Shown: positions 24,569 through 32,480, numbered from the stretch's first letter. The stretch: 64,000 bases of DNA from Pseudomonas sp. B33.4 (GCF_034555375.1 NZ_CP140706.1:1293001-1357000), one strand, 5' to 3'. Notes: generated from the letters alone by a model not told the origin. Program-made: numbers and translations.

Positions 24569-24610
24569 CGCCTTGATGAAACCGGCAAACCCTTGAGCAG
24601 CGGGGCTTCC

Positions 24611-24679
24611 ATGCATCTGCGCATTTCAAATGCATAAATAAATGCATTTGCGCATTGACTTGATATGCATACATGCATA
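24611..24679. promoter_or_regulatory. Operator array of the tailocin promoter
   Basis: Two near-identical 14-mers, atgcatctgcgcat (24611-24624) and atgcatttgcgcat (24642-24655), are 31 bp apart. Between them lies aaatgcataaataaatgcat (24628-24647), and tatgcatacatgcata (24664-24679) fills the promoter spacer. The dense gcat half-sites resemble those before the repressor gene and are the likely binding sites for it. Confidence 0.65.
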
Positions 24680-24683
24680 TTCT
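24655..24683 (+). promoter_or_regulatory. Main tailocin promoter
   Basis: ttgact (24655-24660) and tattct (24678-24683) are separated by exactly 17 bp, a good sigma-70 pair, with an operator palindrome lying between them. No other comparably good promoter was seen before the holin gene, so this is the probable single start of a very long transcript. Confidence 0.65.
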
Positions 24684-24749
24684 TGCCACCAAGCCGCTCG
24701 ACAAAGCGGCTGGCAAGAAAGCTCTTTAGTTCCACAAGAACAGGCAGCG

Positions 24750-24860
24750 ATGAACCGGCCTCAACGGTTCAGAGGGTTGGCAACTGACCCGGGTGTGCAG
24801 CGTAAAGCACCAGAAGCAGTTATCCGGCGGGCAGGGACCGCGGTCGGAAAAACAATTTGA
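24750..24860 (+). CDS. Possible 36-residue leader peptide
   Basis: The frame MNRPQRFRGLATDPGVQRKA... is basic and has a weak ggcag signal before its ATG. No homologue is recognised. It may be chance; its only support is position within the leader. Confidence 0.2.
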   Translation: MNRPQRFRGLATDPGVQRKAPEAVIRRAGTAVGKTI

Positions 24861-24934
24861 ATGGACTCGTACCGCGCCAGTAGCGCCGAACAGTCAGCTT
24901 CCTTCTTGAACACAGGATTTGAAGGAAGGCGAAG

Positions 24935-24985
24935 GAGCGCATTACTGAAAGGCCTGGCCTGAGCGCCGGGCCTTTTGGAATGCCT
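24935..24985 (+). repeat. Hairpin repeat, copy 1 (before the orphan chaperone genes)
   Basis: A 51-bp segment beginning gagcgcattactgaaa contains an 11-bp stem (aaaggcctggc / gccgggccttt, one G-U pair) and a short T-run. It is nearly repeated at 26558-26607. It could act as a weak intrinsic terminator or attenuator. Confidence 0.8.
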
Positions 24986-25031
24986 TCATGAATGTAATAC
25001 CCCCCCGGATCAAAAAGCCAAGGAGTATCAA

Positions 25032-25433
25032 ATGAACCTTTATGCACTCATTGAGTACGGCAAAGTCAGTCAACTGGAAGAAAGCGAAACCAAGCCACCT
25101 TCTGTATCAGCAACGGCTTCCTGGGTCGATGTGACAGGAAATACGGAAGTGCGGGTTGGCTGGACGGCGACACTCAACGGCGTCTGGACGTTTACTGCGC
25201 CATCCGAGCAAGACTTGCGCAATGACGCTCAGGAAAAAAAGTGGGAGTTGCTGAATGGGGCAACGATGTGGCTGATGCTCAACTCTCTGCAATTCAAGGC
25301 AGATCTTAACGTAGTAGACCCGCAGGAGCAGGCGTTGCTACTTCTACACAAACAGTACTGCATTGCTCTCAGCGATATCGATAAGCAAGCAGGTTACCCG
25401 GTGACCATTGATTGGCCAACCGTACCTTACTGA
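25032..25433 (+). CDS. Tail-fibre-assembly-like protein, orphan 1
   Basis: The 133-residue protein has the N-terminal pattern of phage fibre chaperones (MNLYALIEYGKVSQLEESE..., ASWVDVT, VRVGWTATLNGVWTF) and a C-terminal end LLHKQYCIALSDIDKQAGYP followed by VTIDWPTVPY. Such proteins fold or trimerise phage tail fibres, but no fibre gene is adjacent. The N-terminal half resembles the product at 55686 and the C-terminal half that at 51140. A clean aaggag signal precedes the ATG. The next two genes are paralogues (roughly a third of residues shared by eye). Confidence 0.75.
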   Translation: MNLYALIEYGKVSQLEESETKPPSVSATASWVDVTGNTEVRVGWTATLNGVWTFTAPSEQDLRNDAQEKKWELLNGATMWLMLNSLQFKADLNVVDPQEQALLLLHKQYCIALSDIDKQAGYPVTIDWPTVPY

Positions 25434-25544
25434 CAAGTGCACATTGCCGGTTGCTCCGCTAATAGCAGCTTGGCTGCCTGCCTGAACTCGCACGCGTTTA
25501 AATTTCAGGTAAGTACTGATTTAAATATACATAAGGAAGAAACA

Positions 25545-25967
25545 ATGAATCGTTATGCCCTTATCGAGACGGTGTATCAACAAAGCTATTACGTCGTTAC
25601 GCAACTAGTGGATGCGGAAGATTTTCCTCCCTTCCCTGAAAATGGCGGGGGAAGCTGGATTGATACCGCGGGCCTCGCGGTTCAAGTGGGTTGGCTGGCT
25701 CAATTTCAGACGTTTCAGTGGGTCTTTACCGAGCCGGACTACGAGGCTTACGTGCGTCTTGCCACAGCCCGAATGAGCGAGCGTTTTGATAAAGCCATTC
25801 ACTGGCTTACCTTTAATCCACTGCAGTACAAAAAAGATATCGGTACCGCCACGCCTGACGATGAAGCTGCACTGTTTTCTTACAAGCAGTACTTTGTCGC
25901 CGTCAGCGAAGTAAAACACCAGTCTGGTTATCCATCAACTATCAATTGGCCAATCGCGCCATTCTGA
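25545..25967 (+). CDS. Tail-fibre-assembly-like protein, orphan 2
   Basis: The 140-residue paralogue of the preceding gene shows MNRYALIETVYQQ, GSWIDTAGLAVQVGWLAQF, WVFTEPDYEAY and the C-terminal FSYKQYFVAVSEVKHQSGYP then STINWPIAPF. The start at 25545 follows an aaggaag signal; a longer frame from 25437 is not supported. It is separated from orphan 1 by 111 bp with no obvious element. No fibre is encoded beside it. Confidence 0.75.
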   Translation: MNRYALIETVYQQSYYVVTQLVDAEDFPPFPENGGGSWIDTAGLAVQVGWLAQFQTFQWVFTEPDYEAYVRLATARMSERFDKAIHWLTFNPLQYKKDIGTATPDDEAALFSYKQYFVAVSEVKHQSGYPSTINWPIAPF

Positions 25968-26100
25968 AAAATAAAAAGCTCGGGGAGTCGCCGGCTTTCT
26001 TACATGTTCATTCACTCGCCGCACCTATTTCGAACGGATGAATTGAAAGTCGAGAAGCGCCGAAAATCATGCCTGTTGTTAATGCAAACAAGGAATTAAC

Positions 26101-26529
26101 ATGAATCGTTACGTATTCATTGAGATGAGTAATCAGTACCCGTTTTCCCGGGTTGCGGAGATTATCGAGTCTGAAGAAACACCGCTCACTCCTCCTCAGG
26201 GAATCTCGGGCAGTTGGTACCAGGTTGCAACGGACACCATCGTTCAAGTGGGCTGGAAGGCTACGTATGCGGCAACTGGCTGGGTCTACTCGGAGCCAAC
26301 GTATCAGGACTATGCCGATCTCGTCTTGACACGTATTCGTCAGCGCATCGGTGCTGCGTCCAGCTGGCTTGATCTCAATCCCGTGCATTACAAGGTCAAT
26401 CTAGGCGTCGCCACGCCAGAAGAACAGGCAGCCTGGACTTCTTACCAGCAGTACTACATCGCTGTCACCGCTGTGAAAAATCAACCGGACTACCCGTTCA
26501 CTATCGACTGGCCGGTAGCGCCCTTCTGA
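26101..26529 (+). CDS. Tail-fibre-assembly-like protein, orphan 3
   Basis: The 142-residue third paralogue is closest to orphan 2: MNRYVFIEMSNQYPFSRVAE, SGSWYQVATDTIVQVGWKAT, GWVYSEPTYQDYADL and a C-terminal TSYQQYYIAVTAVKNQPDYP then FTIDWPVAPF. The ATG follows aaggaatt. Conserved aromatic and Trp-Pro residues across the three copies indicate selection on all of them. Hairpin copy 2 begins 28 bp after the stop. Confidence 0.75.
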   Translation: MNRYVFIEMSNQYPFSRVAEIIESEETPLTPPQGISGSWYQVATDTIVQVGWKATYAATGWVYSEPTYQDYADLVLTRIRQRIGAASSWLDLNPVHYKVNLGVATPEEQAAWTSYQQYYIAVTAVKNQPDYPFTIDWPVAPF

Positions 26530-26557
26530 TTACGTAGCGCCTGTCAGACGAAACCGA

Positions 26558-26607
26558 GAGCGCATTACTGAAAAGCCTGGCCCTGCGCCGGGCTTTTTGG
26601 AATGCCT
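26558..26607 (+). repeat. Hairpin repeat, copy 2 (after the orphan chaperone genes)
   Basis: The 50-bp near-copy of 24935-24985 keeps the stem as aaaagcctggc / gccgggctttt: a G-C pair of copy 1 is replaced by A-T on both arms, a compensatory change. Five T residues follow, so termination potential is somewhat better than in copy 1. Confidence 0.8.
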
Positions 26608-26670
26608 ACCTGAAGAGACATCGCTTGATCCCAACACACATCACTCATCAATCACCTACGGAGGCGTGAC

Positions 26671-27009
26671 ATGACAAACGAGCAACAAGCGTTGGCAGAC
26701 ATGCCGATCTGGCTGGTCATCCTCCTTGCCGTCGTCGGCGGGGTGTCCGGCGAAATGTGGCGCGCGGACAAGGAGGGCGCCCGTGGCTGGCCGCTTATGC
26801 GGCGTCTGGCCTTGCGCTCCGGCGCCTGCATGATCTGCGGCGTGTCGGCAATCATGCTGCTGTACGCCGCCGGCATGTCGATCTGGGCGGCCGGCGCGTT
26901 CGGTTGTCTCACCGCAATGGCCGGGGCCGATGTGGCCATCGGTCTGTACGAGCGCTGGGCCGCCAAGCGCATCGGCGTCTGCGAAGTCCCACCCCGCGAC
27001 CAGCCTTAA
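26671..27009 (+). CDS. Holin
   Basis: The 112-residue membrane protein has three likely membrane segments (about 12-29 IWLVILLAVVGGVSGEMW; 50-70; 73-93 with AAGAFGCLTAMAGADVAIGL) and a charged tail. Size, topology and place at the head of the structural genes match the holins of R-type tailocin clusters. The holin permeabilises the inner membrane so that the endolysin (55977) reaches peptidoglycan. The split of holin from endolysin by 29 kb follows from the two structural modules between them. The start has a ggaggcg signal. Confidence 0.8.
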   Translation: MTNEQQALADMPIWLVILLAVVGGVSGEMWRADKEGARGWPLMRRLALRSGACMICGVSAIMLLYAAGMSIWAAGAFGCLTAMAGADVAIGLYERWAAKRIGVCEVPPRDQP

Positions 27010-27079
27010 CCTCAAATGTGGTTCGTGCCGCCCTTTGGGCGGCAGGGCTGCGCGTGGACGATTGAAAAGGAGGTCATGT

Positions 27080-27592
27080 ATGCCCACACCGATCCTGCAG
27101 CCGTCGCAACTGTTCACAGCCATCGCGACGACGCTGCGCAACACCGCCGGGCTCAACATCATTGTCGGCAATCACGATGATTTCACTGCACCTGGCGATC
27201 AAGCCTGGGTGCTGATTGACTTCGACCGGAATGCGCCTGGCGCCCGTGCCGCAGATGGGCGTATTGCTCATGTCCTGACGCTGTCGCTGCAAGTCATTCC
27301 GGCACTTTCAGCCAGCGCCTTTGCAGCGTGCGACCTGATCGCCGTGCTGAAGAACCTGATCACTGACAACCGCTGGGGCCTGCCCGGCGATCAGTCTGAT
27401 CTGCCGACCAATATCGATGGCTTGCCGTCATTACTCGCCCAGCAATACAAAGCCTGGACCCTGACGTTCGAGCAGACGCTCTACCTCGGCCCGACCTTGC
27501 TCGACGATCCACTCGGTACGCCGAAATTCGCCCGCACCTGGGAAGTCAGCAATATCGACGACCCTGACCAATACACCGCGCTGGAGGCCTGA
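27080..27592 (+). CDS. Module 1: tail completion/terminator-like protein
   Basis: The 170-residue protein precedes the baseplate genes, where P2-type clusters keep tail completion genes. Its sequence (WVLIDFDRNAPGARAADGRI, LTLSLQVIPALSASAFAACD, LIAVLKNLITDNRWGLPGDQ) has the look of the tail-terminator fold also encoded at 39038 for module 2. A perfect aaaggaggt signal precedes the ATG at 27080. It ends 3 bp before gpV. The role at the tail end is inferred from place and pattern. Confidence 0.55.
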   Translation: MPTPILQPSQLFTAIATTLRNTAGLNIIVGNHDDFTAPGDQAWVLIDFDRNAPGARAADGRIAHVLTLSLQVIPALSASAFAACDLIAVLKNLITDNRWGLPGDQSDLPTNIDGLPSLLAQQYKAWTLTFEQTLYLGPTLLDDPLGTPKFARTWEVSNIDDPDQYTALEA

Positions 27593-27595
27593 CCG

Positions 27596-28204
27596 ATGTT
27601 CGACGCGTTATTGCGTATGCAACTGGGCCCGATCATCGAACGCCTGGCCGAAATGGAAGCGGAAATCGACGACCTGCACCGTCGCGCCGAAAGCTTCTGT
27701 CGCATCGGCATTTGCCAGACAGTCGATGCGGCGAGCAATACCTGCCAGGTCAGCCACGGTGGCTTACTGACGCCGGCGATCAAGTTTTTCAACCCCAGCG
27801 CCGGCGCACAGAGTGAGTCGCGGATTCCGACCGTGGGTGAGCAGTGTCTGCTGTTCAACTACGGCAGCGGCGAAAGTGGCGCACAGAGCGTGGCGTTGTT
27901 TGGTTTGAACAGCGACCGTTTTCCACCTGCCTCAACCGTGCCGACGCTGACCCGTCGGGTGCATCAGGACGGCAGCGAAAGCGGTTACGACGATGCCTCG
28001 CACACCCTGCACTGGCAGAACGGCCCGGCAGCATTCAGCGGCTCACGCGAATCGCTCGAACTGAGCATCGGCCCGGCACGACTGGCTATGACACCACAGT
28101 TGATCACCCTGCAACTAGGCGCCGTCGGCTTGAACATCGACGCCTCGGGCGTGCACTTCAGTGGCCCATTGGTCGATCACCAGGGCCGCGTCATCAGTCC
28201 CTGA
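27596..28204 (+). CDS. Module 1: baseplate spike protein (P2 gpV-like)
   Basis: The 202-residue protein is the P2 V/R-pyocin PA0616-like spike: an N-terminal helix (MFDALLRMQLGPIIERLAEM), an OB-fold with TPAIKFFNPSAGAQSESRIP and GEQCLLFNYGSGES, and a repetitive beta-helix (SLELSIGPARLAMTPQLITL). The iron-binding HxH of many spike tips is not evident here, unlike the module 2 spike. The spike forms the piercing tip on the baseplate hub. It begins the V-W-J-I order typical of P2. Confidence 0.88.
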   Translation: MFDALLRMQLGPIIERLAEMEAEIDDLHRRAESFCRIGICQTVDAASNTCQVSHGGLLTPAIKFFNPSAGAQSESRIPTVGEQCLLFNYGSGESGAQSVALFGLNSDRFPPASTVPTLTRRVHQDGSESGYDDASHTLHWQNGPAAFSGSRESLELSIGPARLAMTPQLITLQLGAVGLNIDASGVHFSGPLVDHQGRVISP

Positions 28205-28218
28205 TTCAGGAGCCTCCC

Positions 28219-28551
28219 ATGATCGGAATCGATAGAGACAACGGAACCACGGTCGACGACTGGCTGCAGTTTGTGCAGCGCGCGACCCGGGCCCTGACCA
28301 CGCCGCTGGGCACCCGGCAAAAACGCCCGTTGTACGGATCGTTGATCCCCACGCTGCTGGGGCAAAACCTCGGTGACGACGTGCTGCTTCTGGCGCAGAG
28401 CCATGCCGCACAAGCGTTCTACAACAAGCAAAACGGCATCGACGATTTTCAACCACAAGTGATCGTTGCCAGCCGTCAGGGCGCCGGTCTGTTGTTGCGC
28501 TTCGCCGGCACCTGGAAAAACCGTCAACAAACCTTCGAGGTCGTGACATGA
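28219..28551 (+). CDS. Module 1: baseplate wedge protein (P2 gpW/T4 gp25-like)
   Basis: The 110-residue protein has the gp25 lysozyme-like wedge pattern: LTTPLGTRQKRPLYGS near residues 27-42 and the C-terminal half with RFAGTWKNRQQTFEVV. It sits between V and J, overlaps J by 4 bp (atga), and should connect sheath to baseplate. The ATG at 28219 (MIGIDRDNG) is chosen over the longer open frame. Confidence 0.9.
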   Translation: MIGIDRDNGTTVDDWLQFVQRATRALTTPLGTRQKRPLYGSLIPTLLGQNLGDDVLLLAQSHAAQAFYNKQNGIDDFQPQVIVASRQGAGLLLRFAGTWKNRQQTFEVVT

Positions 28552-29543
28552 GCATGTTGATCCCCGGCCAGAACCAACTGGCCGAACCCGCGCTGATCAC
28601 CGTTGAAGCCTTTGAAGACTTGCTCGCCGAGTTCAAGACTTTCGTCATCGAATACGTCGGTGTGCGTTCGCCGGACAGTGCCGCAAAACTCAAGACCAGC
28701 CTCGACAACGAAAGCGAGCTGCTGACTCTGGCACTGGAAGCTTTCTGCGTGCGGCTGCAAACCCACGAACGCAAATACAACGCCCGTATCAAACAGATGC
28801 TGGCGTGGTGGGCGACGGGGAGCAACCTCGATGCGCGGCTGGCGGACATGGGCCTGGAGCGGCAGTTGCTCGATCCGGGCGATCCGGCGGCATTCCCGCC
28901 GGTGCCGGCGATTTATGAAAGCGACGACGACGCTCGCTTGCGTTATTACCTGGCGCCGCATGCGCCGGCAGCAGGTTCGCGGATGCAGTATCGCCGCGAA
29001 GTTTTCACCCTCGGCGAGCGTCCGACAGTGCAGGTCGAATCCACCGAGGCAGGTGTGGTGAATGTCACTTACACCTTCAACCTGGACGGTCTCGCCGCGC
29101 AGGTCAAGGATGGCAATGCTCGGCGCACCGCGCCGGGCGAAGTGCAGGTCACTGTGCTGTCCCGCGACGGCGATGGCACGCCTTCCGCGTCATTGCTTGA
29201 CGGCGTTCGTCAGCACTTCGCTCGGCCGGATGTGCGACCTGAAACCGACCTCGTCACCGTCAAGGCTGCTGACATTCAGCGCTACAAGATTCGCGTCGTC
29301 GCCAAGATCAATTCAGGCCCGGATTCGGGCCTGACCAAAGTCGCCGCACAGCAACAATTGCAGGCCTACGCTGACAGTTGCCATCGTCTTGAAGGCCGCG
29401 TTGATCCAAGCTGGATCGACTACACGCTGCACGGCGCCGGCGCTGTGCAATTGCAGATTCTCGAACCGCTGGTGCCGATCGTGACGACAGCGTTTCAAGC
29501 GCCGTACTGCACCGCAGTCGAAGTTGAGGTGCTGACGCTATGA
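28548..29543 (+). CDS. Module 1: baseplate wedge protein (P2 gpJ-like)
   Basis: The 331-residue protein belongs to the baseplate J family (T4 gp6-like). It starts MSMLIPGQNQLAEPALI and carries the middle segment HERKYNARIKQMLAWWATGS, RYYLAPHAPAAGSRMQYRRE and PGEVQVTVLSRDGDGTPS characteristic of the family. Six wedges built from J, I and W form the baseplate that controls sheath contraction. It overlaps both W (4 bp) and I (4 bp). Confidence 0.93.
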   Translation: MSMLIPGQNQLAEPALITVEAFEDLLAEFKTFVIEYVGVRSPDSAAKLKTSLDNESELLTLALEAFCVRLQTHERKYNARIKQMLAWWATGSNLDARLADMGLERQLLDPGDPAAFPPVPAIYESDDDARLRYYLAPHAPAAGSRMQYRREVFTLGERPTVQVESTEAGVVNVTYTFNLDGLAAQVKDGNARRTAPGEVQVTVLSRDGDGTPSASLLDGVRQHFARPDVRPETDLVTVKAADIQRYKIRVVAKINSGPDSGLTKVAAQQQLQAYADSCHRLEGRVDPSWIDYTLHGAGAVQLQILEPLVPIVTTAFQAPYCTAVEVEVLTL

Positions 29544-30175
29544 GTGAGCAAACTCAGCGGCCGACGCTGCTGCCGGCCAACAGTTCAGCACTCGAACGAG
29601 GCCTGGATCTGGGCTTTGGTGCCTTGCTTGATCGCGTTGCACCGCCGTTTCCCGAGCTGATGAATCCTGCAGAAACACCCGCCGATTTTCTGCCGTATCT
29701 GGCGGCGGATCGCGGTGTTGCTGAATGGAGCACCGATGCGCCGCAAGCTGAAAAGCGCCTGACCGTCGAACTCGCCTGGCCCACCGCGCGTCAGGCCGGT
29801 ACTCGCAAGGCGCTGGAAAACGCCGCCAAGGGTTTGCAATTAAGACCCGAGATCCGCGCCTGGTACGAACAGACACCAGCGGGCGAGCCCTACAGCTTCT
29901 CCGTCCGCGCTTTCAGCGAGCAACCCTACAGCGAAGAAATCGACGCCCGTCTCGACCGACGCCTGGCTGATGCCAAGAGCGAACGCGATGTGCTGACGGT
30001 CTCCGTTGGCTTGAGCGCTTTCGGCAATCACGTCATCGCCGCCGCGACGTTCTGCGGCGAACTGACCACGGTTTATCCGGTGTTCATCGAAGGCCTTGAA
30101 ACCTCGGGAGAGGCGTTCATGGCCGCCGGCATGTACACCGTCGAAACATCCACTATTTATCCTCAGGGGGCCTGA
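29540..30175 (+). CDS. Module 1: baseplate-fibre connector (P2 gpI-like)
   Basis: The 211-residue protein matches tail protein I: LLPANSSALERGLDLGFGAL, LPYLAADRGVAEWSTDAPQA, RQAGTRKALENAAKGL. gpI links the baseplate wedge to the fibre encoded next. It overlaps J by 4 bp and abuts the fibre gene with no gap. Confidence 0.92.
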   Translation: MSEQTQRPTLLPANSSALERGLDLGFGALLDRVAPPFPELMNPAETPADFLPYLAADRGVAEWSTDAPQAEKRLTVELAWPTARQAGTRKALENAAKGLQLRPEIRAWYEQTPAGEPYSFSVRAFSEQPYSEEIDARLDRRLADAKSERDVLTVSVGLSAFGNHVIAAATFCGELTTVYPVFIEGLETSGEAFMAAGMYTVETSTIYPQGA

Positions 30176-31789
30176 ATGGCTGACTATTACACCCTGCTCA
30201 CCAACGCAGGGATTGCCTACGAAACGGCGTGCAAGGCCGCGGGCACGCCGATCAAGTTGGCGCAGATTTCCGTCGGTGACGGCGGCGGCTCGGTCTACAA
30301 CCCGGCCGCGACCGCCACTGCGCTGAAACGCGAAGTCTGGCGCGGGCCGCTCAATGCGCTGTTCCAGGACGAGAAGAACCCGAGCTGGCTGCTCGCCGAA
30401 GTGACCATTCCGCCGGATGTTGGCGGTTGGTATGTGCGGGAAGCGGGGTTGTGGACTGATACTGGCGTTCTCTATGCCATCGTCAAATATCCGGAGTCGT
30501 TCAAACCGGTTCTGGCGATGTCGGGTTCGGGCAAAGAGTTCTACATTCGCTCGATTTTCGAGACCAGTAATGCGCCGCTAGTGACGTTGTTGATTGATGA
30601 CACCGTGGTCAAAGCCACGCGTGCCTGGGTCATGAGTTATCTCGCCGAAGAACTCGGCAAGCTGGATGGCAAGCAGTCGGTGCGTGTTGCCGCGACGGGC
30701 AATGTTGTGTTGAACGGTGCGCAGCAGATTGACGGTGTCGCAGTGATTGCGGGCGACCGCGCGCTGTTGCCGAGTCAGACGCTGGCCAAGGACAACGGCC
30801 TGTGGATCGTCGCCAATGGCGACTGGGTGCGGGCGACCGATGCCAACAGCAGCGCCAAAGTCACGCCGGGCCTGACGGTGATGGTGGAGGAGGGAACAAC
30901 GAACGGTGATTCTCTGTGGCACCTGACCACCAATGCGCCGGTCATCCTGGGCAGCACCGCGCTGACGTTCAAGATGCTCGCCGGTCGCACCGGGATTGCT
31001 GCCGGGACTTACAAGAGTCTGACGGTCGATGAGTATGGTCGAGCGACGGCTGGGGCCAACCCCGCGACCCTGGCCGGCTTCGGGATCACTGACGCCCTTG
31101 GCATCAACGCAACGGCGGTAGCGGCTCGCAAGCTTGAAACGGCGCGCAGTATTGCCATTTCCGGCGCGGCTAGCGGTAGCACTTCGTTTGACGGCTCGGC
31201 AAACGCAAACATTTCACTGGCGCTGGCCGACTCGGGCGTTTCTGCCGGTACTTACACAAAAATTGCCGTCAATGCCAAAGGGTTGGCTACCAGCGGCGGG
31301 AACCTGATTGCATCGGATGTCCCCGCTCTGGACTGGAGCAAGATCAGCTCAGGAAAACCCAATACGTTGGCGGGCTATGGAATTGTCGATAGCTATACCC
31401 AAGGCCAGACCAACAGCGTTGTCAGCACTGCTTTCGCCAACTTTTCTGCCACAACCCTCCAGAGTCCTGCATTTATCAACGGCTTCACCGACACCAACTC
31501 CTCCCGATACTGGAGAGCCAACGGCAATGTCTATGTGAGCATCGACGCCGCACGCTGGATTAGTAACGGAGTCACTGCGTTGGTCATGTTCACACTTCCA
31601 CCAGGCTTTCGGCCTCTGTGCAGAATGTGCGGGACGGGTGATTGGGGAACGACTGGTCAGCTTGGGTTCGGATGGCTGTCGTGGCGTGTGGAAACCACGG
31701 GCGAGGTTGTCCTGGATTACTCGATTGGATCGACGGCGGGCGTGGCGGGTTACATGTGCCAGTTCAGTTTCTGCGTTCAAGCGGCTTAA
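30176..31789 (+). CDS. Module 1: tail fibre (P2 gpH-like)
   Basis: The 537-residue fibre has a conserved N-terminal tail-collar-fibre domain (residues 1-160: MADYYTLLTNAGIAYETACK, PPDVGGWYVREAGLWTD, YPESFKPVLAMSGSGKEFYI). A repetitive stem follows, with paired motifs such as AGTYKSLTVDEYGRATAGAN and AGTYTKIAVNAKGLATSGGN, and TLAGFGITDA / TLAGYGIVDS. A C-terminal receptor-binding part begins about residue 440 (SRYWRANGNVYVSIDAARW). This is the only fibre of module 1, so it should set the killing spectrum of that particle. Confidence 0.9.
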   Translation: MADYYTLLTNAGIAYETACKAAGTPIKLAQISVGDGGGSVYNPAATATALKREVWRGPLNALFQDEKNPSWLLAEVTIPPDVGGWYVREAGLWTDTGVLYAIVKYPESFKPVLAMSGSGKEFYIRSIFETSNAPLVTLLIDDTVVKATRAWVMSYLAEELGKLDGKQSVRVAATGNVVLNGAQQIDGVAVIAGDRALLPSQTLAKDNGLWIVANGDWVRATDANSSAKVTPGLTVMVEEGTTNGDSLWHLTTNAPVILGSTALTFKMLAGRTGIAAGTYKSLTVDEYGRATAGANPATLAGFGITDALGINATAVAARKLETARSIAISGAASGSTSFDGSANANISLALADSGVSAGTYTKIAVNAKGLATSGGNLIASDVPALDWSKISSGKPNTLAGYGIVDSYTQGQTNSVVSTAFANFSATTLQSPAFINGFTDTNSSRYWRANGNVYVSIDAARWISNGVTALVMFTLPPGFRPLCRMCGTGDWGTTGQLGFGWLSWRVETTGEVVLDYSIGSTAGVAGYMCQFSFCVQAA

Positions 31790-31798
31790 GGGGGCAGC

Positions 31799-32377
31799 AT
31801 GATTTTTGTCATTGATCAAACCGGGCTATTTCTCTACGCCACCGATGCCCCGGCCGGGGCCGAAAACTGGACGGCTGTCCAATTGCCTCAACCTTGCTGG
31901 AATCCGCGATTCAAAGGTGAGCGAATCAGTGATACCGGCGAATGGAAAGGCCAATGGGAGCATGACGGCGAGCCTGCGCCTACCGTTGCTGACCTGTGCG
32001 CGAGAATTGATAACTCCGCCGACCAGGCTCGGCGGATGGTTGCAGTCGATCCACTCCGGGCGGTCGAATACGAACGAACGGCCGCCGAAGCACAAGCATT
32101 CAAAGACGCCGGTTATCCCGCAGATGCGGTACCGCGCACTGTGGCTGCCTGGGCAATCGCAGGCCGTACGCCTCAAGAATCTGCCGACGGCATCCTGATC
32201 GAAGCCGCCCGCTACGCAGAGGCTCTATACCTGATTCGGGAAAGGCGCCTGGAGGCGAAGGAACTGATTAAGGCCAGGATTGCAGTTGATGCAATCGATG
32301 AAGCCAGACAGATCGCCGACGAAGCAATCAAGGCTTTCCAAGCGACGGTGACTGGCATTGATCGTGTGCAGGGTTGA
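31799..32377 (+). CDS. Module 1: tail fibre assembly chaperone
   Basis: The 192-residue protein follows the fibre by 9 bp. It opens MIFVIDQTGLFLYATDAPAG and has a long helical, Ala/Glu/Arg-rich C-terminal half (RYAEALYLIRERRLEAKELI), the layout of tailocin fibre chaperones. It should help fold or trimerise the fibre at 30176. It is unlike the five chaperones of module 2 in its second half, so the two modules probably do not exchange chaperones. Confidence 0.75.
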   Translation: MIFVIDQTGLFLYATDAPAGAENWTAVQLPQPCWNPRFKGERISDTGEWKGQWEHDGEPAPTVADLCARIDNSADQARRMVAVDPLRAVEYERTAAEAQAFKDAGYPADAVPRTVAAWAIAGRTPQESADGILIEAARYAEALYLIRERRLEAKELIKARIAVDAIDEARQIADEAIKAFQATVTGIDRVQG

Positions 32378-32379
32378 CG

Positions 32380-32472
32380 GTGCGCGTAGTACGTCTGTGG
32401 TTTCGCAGTGCGGATAGTCCGATGAGTGCACTGATTCGTGAACTCGTCACCCAAGTGGATCCTGATACCTGA
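32380..32472 (+). pseudogene. 30-codon remnant after the fibre chaperone
   Basis: A GTG-started frame reads MRVVRLWFRSADSPMSALIR then ten residues to a stop. The first 20 residues resemble, from memory, the start of longer hydrolase-like proteins found after tailocin fibre genes in other pseudomonads, so it may be the stump of a deleted gene. It may also be a chance frame. Confidence 0.3.
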
Positions 32473-32480
32473 AGTACCCA

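Larger units (their letters stand above)
24684..25031 (+). other. Transcribed leader of the tailocin operon
   Basis: About 340 bases lie between the promoter and the first solid gene. They hold a stem-loop at the 5' end (agccgct 24692-24698 with agcggct 24705-24711, extendable outward), a 36-codon frame (24750-24860) and the hairpin copy at 24935-24985. Such a long leader leaves room for antitermination or attenuation, but no known element was recognised. Confidence 0.5.

Noticed and set aside
24600..25030. LexA SOS box at the tailocin promoter
   Set aside because: No ctg-N10-cag with an A/T-rich centre was seen near the promoter; induction is better explained by the self-cleaving repressor.
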